Source of the DNA: Paracoccaceae bacterium
GTDB taxonomy: Bacteria; Pseudomonadota; Alphaproteobacteria; Rhodobacterales; Rhodobacteraceae
Reading direction: 5' to 3'
Length of the DNA: 5,974 nucleotides
Assembly: GCA_003561595.1 (NCBI GenBank)
Contig: PWWF01000034.1
Span: forward strand, 1-5,974
Positions 1 to 5,800 of this stretch are shown here, in pieces. Position numbers and translations under genes: made by a program. Position 1 is the stretch's first letter, and each line of letters begins with the position of its first letter. The notes under the pieces were generated by a model that did no database searches, had not been told where the DNA came from, and saw only the letters and a list, made by a program, of their open reading frames with translations.

Positions 1-121
1 ATCCTTGGAGGTCCAGATCAACTTGAACTAGATCAGATAATCAGTGACATGCAAGAAGTTGGATTAGATATCACAACTGAAGGTGGAATTGATGATTTCC
101 TTGGAGTAAACATTGAAAGAA
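1..121. repeat. Terminal direct repeat, left copy (circular overlap)
   Basis: The first 121 bases are identical, base for base, to the last 121 (5854-5974). They encode the RT stretch just after the YTDD motif, from SILGG to VNIER. It is not a biological repeat of the element: it joins the two halves of pol in the same frame and marks the contig as circular. An exact odd length of 121 is what a de Bruijn assembler leaves when it closes a cycle with that k-mer; this reading is inference. Confidence 0.97.
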
Positions 122-1014
122 AACCAGATGGAACTTTTCATTTGACACAACCAAGGCTTATCAATTCAATACTTGAAGACTTGAGACTTTTAGAAGATAG
201 AACAACAACAAAGTCAACTCCTATGGCAACATCAAAGATACTATCTCGCCATCCTAACTCTCCACCTTTTGATCAACACTTCAACTATCGAAGGGTAATT
301 GGAAAACTTCTCTTTTTAGAGAAATCTACAAGGCCAGACCTTGCTCATGCAGTGCACCAGTGCGCAAGATTTGCAGCAGATCCAAAAGTTGAACATGGAC
401 AAGCTGTAAAATGGATTGGAAGATACCTCAAAGGTACACAAGACAAAGGACTTATTCTCAACCCCAGTGGATGTTCTCTAGACTTATATGTTGATGCAGA
501 CTTTGCAGGCAATTGGGATCCAGAGATTGCAGGAATAGATCCAAGTACAGCACAATCAAGACATGGATATGTACTTATGTTTTGTGGTATGCCCATCTTA
601 TGGGCCTCACAACTCCAAGCAATCATTGCCCTGTCCACAACAGAAGCTGAATATATTGGTTTATCTCGTGCCATTCAAGATATACTTCCATCAATTAGAT
701 TACTCAATGAATTACATCAGATGGGGTATCCTGTTCCTTGCCATGAGCCCATGGTTCATTGCAGAGTATTTGAAGACAACTCAGGAGCACTTGAGATTGC
801 TAACAATCCAAAATATCGACCAAGAACCAAGCATATTAACCAGCGTTTTCATTTCTTTCGTTCACTTATCAGAGATCCATCTCAACCATATGACCCGGAA
901 CGACCACTATCTATTCATAAAATAGAAACTAAGGATCAGCCTGCTGATTATCTTACCAAGGCTCTAGCCAAAGAGTTGCACCAGCAACACAGAAAATTTA
1001 TTCAAGGCTGGTAG
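1..1014 (+). CDS. pol: Pol polyprotein, C-terminal part: end of reverse transcriptase plus RNase H
   Basis: This is the end of the pol gene that begins at 2788 and crosses the window edge in the same frame. The first in-frame ATG, at 49, is internal and not a real start. The segment opens just after the RT active site and carries the conserved late-RT blocks FLGVNIERKPDGTFHLTQ and YRRVIGKLLFLEKSTRPDLAHAVHQ. A type I RNase H follows from about 480, with Asp in YVDADFAG, Glu in STTEAEY, Asp in FEDNSGA and a late Asp in KDQPADYLTK. The gene ends at TAG 1012-1014, 23 bases before the LTR. Whole Pol, counted from the codon after the gag stop, is 1359 residues, somewhat long for a copia Pol. In the particle, RT and RNase H copy the genomic RNA into DNA. 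Confidence 0.96.
   Translation: MLGGPDQLELDQIISDMQEVGLDITTEGGIDDFLGVNIERKPDGTFHLTQPRLINSILEDLRLLEDRTTTKSTPMATSKILSRHPNSPPFDQHFNYRRVIGKLLFLEKSTRPDLAHAVHQCARFAADPKVEHGQAVKWIGRYLKGTQDKGLILNPSGCSLDLYVDADFAGNWDPEIAGIDPSTAQSRHGYVLMFCGMPILWASQLQAIIALSTTEAEYIGLSRAIQDILPSIRLLNELHQMGYPVPCHEPMVHCRVFEDNSGALEIANNPKYRPRTKHINQRFHFFRSLIRDPSQPYDPERPLSIHKIETKDQPADYLTKALAKELHQQHRKFIQGW
480..960 (+). other. RNase H domain of Pol
   Basis: The domain degrades the RNA strand of the RNA-DNA hybrid during reverse transcription. The acidic residues are visible: Asp at 493-495 (VDADFAG), Glu at 643-645 (STTEAEY), Asp at 775-777 (EDNSGA) and Asp at 946-948 (QPAD). The motif RPRTKHINQRFHFFR, about 25 residues before the last Asp, matches the copia block RTKHIDIRYHFIR. 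Spacing and order are normal for copia RNase H, so the domain looks functional. Confidence 0.93.
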
Positions 1015-1028
1015 AGGACATAAAGACT

Positions 1029-1037
1029 GAGAGGGAG
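1029..1037 (+). promoter_or_regulatory. Polypurine tract, plus-strand primer site
   Basis: The nine-purine run GAGAGGGAG lies directly against the TG that begins the LTR and 14 bases after the pol stop codon. In LTR retrotransposons RNase H leaves such a tract uncut so that it primes plus-strand DNA exactly at the U3 edge. Purine content and abutment with TG support the call. Plant copia elements show a very similar GGGAG-TGT junction. Confidence 0.8.
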
Positions 1038-1062
1038 TGCAAGAATATCGATTTTCTACCCC

Positions 1063-1159
1063 ACATGCCTGCATGTATTCGATGTTTTTACCTCAGTTCC
1101 ACCACTGAGGGCATAGCTGATCCCCTGGATCAAAGCCCAGCGCTATAACAAGTTATGCC
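1063..1159. repeat. Cluster of inverted repeats in U3
   Basis: Several short perfect dyads lie one after another. ACATGC pairs with GCATGT (1063-1068 with 1071-1076). CCTCAGT pairs with ACTGAGG (1091-1097 with 1104-1110, 6-base loop). TGATCC pairs with GGATCA (1118-1123 with 1127-1132). GGCATA pairs with TATGCC (1110-1115 with 1154-1159) and encloses the previous hairpin. The palindromes AGCGCT (1139-1144) and AAGCTT (1161-1166) add to the density. They could be binding sites for dimeric transcription factors in U3, or RNA structure near the 3' end of the transcript. The role is unknown. Confidence 0.5.
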
Positions 1160-1264
1160 TAAGCTTAACATCGCTCACTGGAAGATTTTTACTCTTTACT
1201 TTTCACCCATTTATTTAAACCTCAACCAACCTTCTCATTTGCGCATCTATGCCCAAAAATTACA

Positions 1265-1272
1265 TATATAAG
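1265..1272 (+). promoter_or_regulatory. TATA box of the LTR promoter
   Basis: TATATAAG is a consensus-grade TATA element and the only strong one in the LTR. It lies about 225 bases into the LTR, where a U3 promoter is expected, and would place the start of transcription near 1295. That leaves roughly 95 bases of LTR for R plus U5 and a leader of about 250 bases before the gag ATG at 1549. Confidence 0.65.
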
Positions 1273-1285
1273 CCAAAGAAAAAGT

Positions 1286-1337
1286 GTCATTATGACCAGG
1301 CATTAAAAATGACTTTACAGCGGTCATTAGTCATTTT
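1286..1337. promoter_or_regulatory. ATGAC/GTCAT cluster with hairpin around the predicted transcription start
   Basis: Five copies of ATGAC or its complement GTCAT lie within 49 bases (1286, 1292, 1309, 1323, 1330). The first two form the palindrome GTCATTATGAC (1286-1296). The third and fifth are the arms of a 9-bp perfect inverted repeat, AAAATGACT with AGTCATTTT (1306-1314 with 1329-1337). TGAC/GTCA is the half-site of bZIP factors of the AP-1/CRE type. As the cluster lies at or just after the expected start site, it could also act as an RNA hairpin in R. Neither role is shown here. Confidence 0.4.
1302..1307 (+). promoter_or_regulatory. Possible polyadenylation signal ATTAAA
   Basis: ATTAAA is a common variant of AATAAA and lies just after the predicted transcription start, where the 3' LTR should supply a signal. 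No AATAAA is seen in the LTR. The motif is short and AT-rich DNA produces it by chance, so this is a weak call. Confidence 0.25.
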
Positions 1338-1404
1338 CAAAAGGTGCCAGATTTGCTCTAACTCGGTCAAATCACTTTTTCAAGCTTTGCATATTAGTTC
1401 ATAA
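1309..1404 (+). CDS. Possible upstream ORF in the leader (31 codons)
   Basis: An ATG at 1309 just after the predicted transcription start opens a 31-codon frame that ends with TAA at 1402-1404, 144 bases before the gag ATG. A 4-codon ORF (ATG 1292, TAA 1304-1306) precedes it if transcription begins early enough. After 1404 there is no ATG until gag. The product resembles nothing I know and its codons show no clear coding character. If translated, it would reduce gag initiation. Confidence 0.2.
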   Translation: MTLQRSLVIFKRCQICSNSVKSLFQALHISS

Positions 1405-1548
1405 ATTTAAGTTTCTATAAATCAAATTTACCTGTTAAACCTTTGGTTATAGTCCAAACTTTGTGCTTTGTCCTGAACACACAAGGTTTTTCACACGCTT
1501 CCACTGCGAGATTTTATCAATCTGTCAACCCTGTTTTGTTCCTGAACA
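1392..1548 (+). other. Untranslated leader between LTR and gag; primer-binding site not identified
   Basis: This AT-rich stretch should hold the tRNA primer-binding site directly after the LTR and the packaging signal. The bases after the LTR (from TATTAGTTCATAAATTTAAG) contain no TGG, so they cannot pair with a tRNA 3' CCA end. The only TGG before gag is at 1444, some 50 bases downstream. Priming from an internal tRNA fragment, as Drosophila copia does, is possible. No ATG occurs here before the gag start, so ribosomes can scan straight through. Confidence 0.55.
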
Positions 1549-2787
1549 ATGGCAGAGGCTCCAGAAGCTCAACAGGCTCAAATTCCTTTCGCTTTGGTAC
1601 CTTCCCTTGCCGGTCAAGGACAACCCATCGACTACACCACAAGAGCTGGCATTGAAATCTACAAAGCTAATTCAAAAGGCTTATACAACAAAGATGATGA
1701 CTTGTTTGACATCAAAGCTGCAGGGCTTCATACCTTTCTTGGACTCCTTGGTCATCGTGCAAACACAGCTGGGTGGAGCTTTGAAGTATGCACTACTGTA
1801 CTTCCAGATGGTACTCTTGACTTTGTAAATGGATCATTTGTTCATCTCTTGACCAACCATGGAGAACTATCAATGGAGCAGATTAGAAAGCATGCTGCTG
1901 AGGTGATAAATGGCCAGTCTTTAGCTGCTCAAGAGAATATGCAAATGGTTGAAGCCATCATCAATTCACTTACCCTTCAAGGATACAGAAAAGTTCAAAC
2001 TTGGAAGCAGAAATGGCACATTGCTGATAGACCTTCTGCTTTTGCACTTATCAAGCTCATCATCAGAGAATCCTACATTGATACAAATGCAACTACAAGA
2101 ATTTTGCGGGAAAATCTCTCTTCCCTTCCTGATCAGCTCAATAAACTTGGTGGAAACATTACAGATCTCAATGAGTATGTCCTCCAAACTGTTGACCAAC
2201 TTGCTGCAAGGGGGGAATACACACAAGATTTGATTGCCAATCTATTCAAGGCCTATCTCTCCTCATCTGATAATGAATTCCGTGAATACATCAAGATGAG
2301 ACAGGAAGAATATGATGATGGTCACTCCTTCTCTAAGGAAGAACTAATGAACAAGGCTGCAAACAAATACAAGATCCTTGTTCAGTCTGGAAAATGGATG
2401 GCTCAATCAGAGGATGAGAAAAAGATCATTGCTCTGGAAGCCAAAATTGCGAAATTGGAAAAACAAAAGACTTCCAAACCTCCATCCAATTCCAACAAGA
2501 CTCCTAACAAAGGCAAGAACAAAGGAAAGGAAAATGGTAAGAAGAAACTACCTGACTGGGTTTACAAGTTTCCTGGAAAAGAATTTGTTGATTCAAACAA
2601 GAGCAAGACAGTGGATGGAAAACAATACTGGTGGTGCAAGAATCACAAGAGATTTGTTCAACACAAGACTTCAGATTGCAAGGCCAAGCCTCAGACTTCA
2701 GACAATAACACCCCAACACCTCCTTCTGCACAGTCTGAACAAAATTCCCAGTTCAAACCAAATCCAAGACTGGTACTTGATGAATGA
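1549..2787 (+). CDS. gag: Gag structural polyprotein
   Basis: Gag forms the virus-like particle and packages the element RNA. The 412-codon frame starts at ATG 1549, the first possible start: an in-frame TGA lies two codons upstream and the context AACAATGGC (A at -3, G at +4) is strong. No capsid motif is recognisable in the first 280 residues, which are mixed and probably helical, but the block EFREYIKMRQEEY followed by KYKILVQSGKW is typical of algal copia Gags as I recall them. A charged helix (IIALEAKIAKLEKQK, about 290-305) may be a short coiled coil. A Lys/Asn/Ser-rich basic stretch (about 306-332) is a likely RNA-binding region. A compact finger C-x2-H-x5-H-x4-C at residues 363-377 replaces the usual CCHC knuckle. 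The frame ends in TGA at 2785-2787, and pol continues in the same frame. Confidence 0.93.
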   Translation: MAEAPEAQQAQIPFALVPSLAGQGQPIDYTTRAGIEIYKANSKGLYNKDDDLFDIKAAGLHTFLGLLGHRANTAGWSFEVCTTVLPDGTLDFVNGSFVHLLTNHGELSMEQIRKHAAEVINGQSLAAQENMQMVEAIINSLTLQGYRKVQTWKQKWHIADRPSAFALIKLIIRESYIDTNATTRILRENLSSLPDQLNKLGGNITDLNEYVLQTVDQLAARGEYTQDLIANLFKAYLSSSDNEFREYIKMRQEEYDDGHSFSKEELMNKAANKYKILVQSGKWMAQSEDEKKIIALEAKIAKLEKQKTSKPPSNSNKTPNKGKNKGKENGKKKLPDWVYKFPGKEFVDSNKSKTVDGKQYWWCKNHKRFVQHKTSDCKAKPQTSDNNTPTPPSAQSEQNSQFKPNPRLVLDE

Positions 2788-2846
2788 TGGGGATGCCCAT
2801 GGCAGTATCAATCAAGCTGCTGTGGGCCATTGTACTGGATGAATAG
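2784..2846 (+). CDS. Possible 20-codon minicistron overlapping the gag stop
   Basis: An ATG overlaps the gag stop as ATGA (2784-2787) and opens frame 3. Three more in-frame ATGs follow at 2787, 2793 and 2799. The frame ends with TAG 2844-2846 and would encode a 20-residue peptide with a hydrophobic middle. The first in-frame ATG of pol (2839-2841) lies just inside its end. This layout could serve coupled termination and reinitiation into pol. It may equally be chance, and the recoding model below explains pol expression without it. Confidence 0.2.
   Translation: MMGMPMAVSIKLLWAIVLDE
2785..2827 (+). promoter_or_regulatory. Candidate stop-codon readthrough signal at the gag-pol junction
   Basis: The gag TGA (2785-2787) is the only stop in a frame that is otherwise open through all of gag and pol. 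After a 7-base spacer (TGGGGAT), bases 2795-2806 can pair with 2816-2827 in a 12-bp stem. The pairs are G-C, C-G, C-G, C-G, A-U, two G-U, G-C, C-G, A-U, G-C and a closing U-G, over a 9-base loop. A stop codon followed at about 8 bases by a stable RNA structure is the known arrangement of murine leukaemia virus readthrough. The base after the stop is T, not the C that most favours UGA readthrough. I see no clear pseudoknot partner for the loop downstream. The function is inferred. Confidence 0.5.
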
Positions 2847-5800
2847 AACATTCCAAAAGTTCTGCATCTGCTACATGGTCTCCACTTTGCTTTGCATCTT
2901 ATCATTGTTTGAAGCATTGTCAGAAACAGTTGTATCAGCAAAGAGCAAAAGGAGCTTAAGACGGTTCACTGAACTGTTTTGCCAATTGCTCAAGTCTTGG
3001 TATAAAGAGACCACAAAGAAAACAAAATTTTCAAGCCAGGAAACCAACAAAATAATCACAAAATACACCTTCCCGCTGATGCAGATGTCTACACTAATTA
3101 TCAACCATTCTACAGCATCAAATGACTTTGATGGAACCCGCTCAATGCAGTTTGACACGGATAGTATTGAGTGTGGTATTGACAACCGATGTTCTGCATG
3201 TATTTCTCATGTTAGGTCACACTTCAAAGGTCCTCTGACAGCTACAACGCGGGTTATAAAAGGATATGGAGGTACTAAAACACACAACATCTTCATTGGA
3301 ACTTTGTCCTTGCGTTTAGAAGATGACAATGGGAAGATTACAAGCTTCGAAATTCCAGAATCCTACTATACTCCAGATGGAGATGCATGTCTCCTCAGCC
3401 CACAACACTGGGCAAAATCAATGAAGAAATCACAAAGACCACCAGATGGCTATGCTCCTGAACAAACTTTTCATGACAGAGTTGTACTTCAATGGGGAAG
3501 AAATCATCTATCAACCAAGACAATCCCATTGGATCCAAGAACCAATGTTGCAACTTTCAGTCTTGCCCATGGCTTCAATGAATTTGAACTCTATTGTAAC
3601 CAATGTATTGATGTTGCACAAGAAGACTTCAATCCTGTTACCATAGAGGAAGCAGCAGTGCTTGAAGAAGGAGAAAATAGAGAGATTTCTTTGGGAGATC
3701 CTGAATACAATGTTGCATCCCCAAAACAAGCCAGCTTTGACCTTGATGGACCTACAAACCAAGATCAACCAGTCACTATAGATGAAGAGGACCTTCAGAG
3801 GGAGAATATTTCCGCGGAGTTCCTGAAGCTGCATCAAAAATTCAATCATTGTAGCCCTAAAAGACTTCAACTACTTGCTAAGATTGGAGTTATACCACCA
3901 AAGTTTGCAAGGTGCCCTGTTCCTGTATGCTCAGCATGCCTCTATGGCAAGGCTACCCGCAGACCATGGCGAACTAAGGCACCTAACTCACCATTATATA
4001 CTCCAAGCAAGCCTGGGGAAGTTGTGTCAGTTGATCAAATGGTCTCCCAAACTCCAGGACTCATTGCTCAGATGTCAGGCTTATTGACAAGAGACAGATA
4101 CAGGTACTGTACAGTGTTTGTTGATCATGCAACAGACTACTCCTATGTGCATTTTCAGAGGACTGCATCAGCAGAAGAGACTGTTGAAGGAAAGGAAGCA
4201 TTTGAGCGCAAGTGTAGAGAAATGGGTGTTTCAATTCAGCATTATCATGCTGACAATGGCATTTTTGCCTCAAATCATTGGAAACATAATTGCATTAGTA
4301 AACACCAAGGACTTTCATTCTCTGGAGTTGGGGCACATCATCAAAATGGTAAAGCAGAAAACAAAATCCGTTATCTGCAATCTCAAGCAAGGACAATGTT
4401 AATTCATGCAAATAAAAGGTGGCCAAAAGCAATCACTTCCAACCTATGGCCTTATGCAGTTAGAATGGCAAATGAAACTTCAAATGAGCTACCAAGCTTA
4501 AGCTTGAGGGACAATCAAGCACCGCTTCAAGCCTTTTCAAGATCGACAGTTTCATTGAACCCAAGATTCTACCAACCATTTGGCTGTCCAGTTTATGTAC
4601 TTGCAAAGGAACTACAGACTGCAGGAGGTATTTATAATAAGTGGAAGGACCGTTCCCGCATTGGTGTTTACCTTGGAAGCTCACCTATGCATGCACAATC
4701 AGTTGCATTAGTTCTGAACCTCAAGACTGGAAGGGTGTCTCCACAATTTCATGTCAAATTTGACCCATCATTTCAGACAGTCAAGAAAAGCTATGGAGAA
4801 GATGTTGATGAAAGTCTTTGGCAAAAGGAAGCAGGCTTTGTTGAAGAAGAATCACTTTCAGTTCAAAAGGATTTCACAAAAATGAGGGTGCAACCAGAAC
4901 AGCCATCAACTGTTAACACTATTGCAGATGATAAGGACAAGCAATTCCCAACTGATTCAGATGAACCAATTTCACCCATCCAACGAAAATTGCCAAGAGA
5001 GGTAATGGCATTACAACCTGACAGAATCTCAGGCAACTATATGAACACAGAAGGTCCAAGTAAAACAAGATCTGGAAAATACTACAAGCCAGAGATGCAA
5101 GAGACAAGAGGCTTGATTTCAATGACATCAATCACAGAACCACAAGATATCTTTTGTTTGTCCATCTTGTCACAAGATATATCACATGAAGATACATTGC
5201 ATCCTAAGGAATTAATGATCATGGCAGCTTCAAATGATCCAGATACATTGTACTATCATGAAGCAATGAAAGCTCCAGACAAGCAAGAATTCATAAAGGC
5301 AATGTTATCAGAAGTACAAGGTCAATTAGAAAGAGGAGTATTTGAACTTATTCCAAGGTCACAAGTTCCAGAGGGAGCCACAGTACTACCTGCAGTTTGG
5401 TCAATGCGCAGAAAGCGGAAACAGACCACTGGAGAGGTGTACAAATGGAAAAGCCGCCTCAATATTGGTGGTCACAAAATGATAGAAGGACGAGACTATG
5501 ATGAAACATATGCTCCAGTAGCATCATGGCCAGCTATCCGCACTCTTTTATCTCTTGTACTGATCAATAACTGGCATACAATTCAAGTTGACTATGTCCA
5601 AGCTTATCCACAAGCTCCAGCAGATCGTCCAACTTACATGGAACTACCAAAGGGGTTCAAAGTTGACCATGGGGATAAACAGGAATTTCTCTTAGAAATC
5701 AAGCGCAATATTTATGGAAAGAAACAGAGTGGAAGAGTTTGGTATCAATACCTGCGCTCCAAGCTTCAATCTATTGGTTTCAGTGTTTCTCAACATGATG

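Larger units (their letters stand above)
1038..1391 (+). repeat. Long terminal repeat (single copy in the circle)
   Basis: The LTR is inferred from its position and its ends, since only one copy is present to compare. It begins with TGCAA directly after the polypurine tract and ends with TTGCA at 1387-1391. These are perfect 5-bp inverted ends containing the canonical TG...CA that integrase needs. The length of 354 bp is ordinary for copia. A TATA box lies at 1265-1272, so U3 would be about 1038-1295, with R and U5 filling the remaining 95 bases or so. No coding potential is visible. The 5' edge is well supported. The 3' edge rests on the inverted ends only, because no primer-binding site confirms it. 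Confidence 0.78.

Noticed and set aside
563..925. Second + strand frames inside pol and gag (also 1949-2233, 2378-2842, 4118-4402)
   Set aside because: They are shadows in the wrong frame of conserved domains and contain no family motif.
1444..1459. TGGTTATAGTCC as a normal primer-binding site
   Set aside because: It lies about 50 bases after the LTR end and no CA lies directly before it. It does not match a tRNA 3' end that I know.
2785..2787. TGA as a sense codon (alternative genetic code)
   Set aside because: Only one TGA occurs in frame over the whole gag-pol, and Trp is written TGG throughout. A recoded genome would show TGA many times.
2774..2846. 59-bp tandem duplication at the gag end
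   Set aside because: TACT[TG]GATGAAT occurs twice 59 bases apart, but the bases on either side show no similarity, so only a short chance match or a short functional motif is left.
2773..2943. An intron (GT at 2773, AG at 2942-2943) that removes the TGA and keeps frame
   Set aside because: The splice sites are weak and the segment is fully open in frame 1 after the stop, which an intron need not be. It cannot be excluded without RNA reads, so it is kept only as a rival test.
2871..3185. Long open frames on the - strand (also at 345-674 and 3511-3870)
   Set aside because: They lie opposite well-identified gag and pol domains, have no recognisable motifs, and are explained by the composition of the coding strand.
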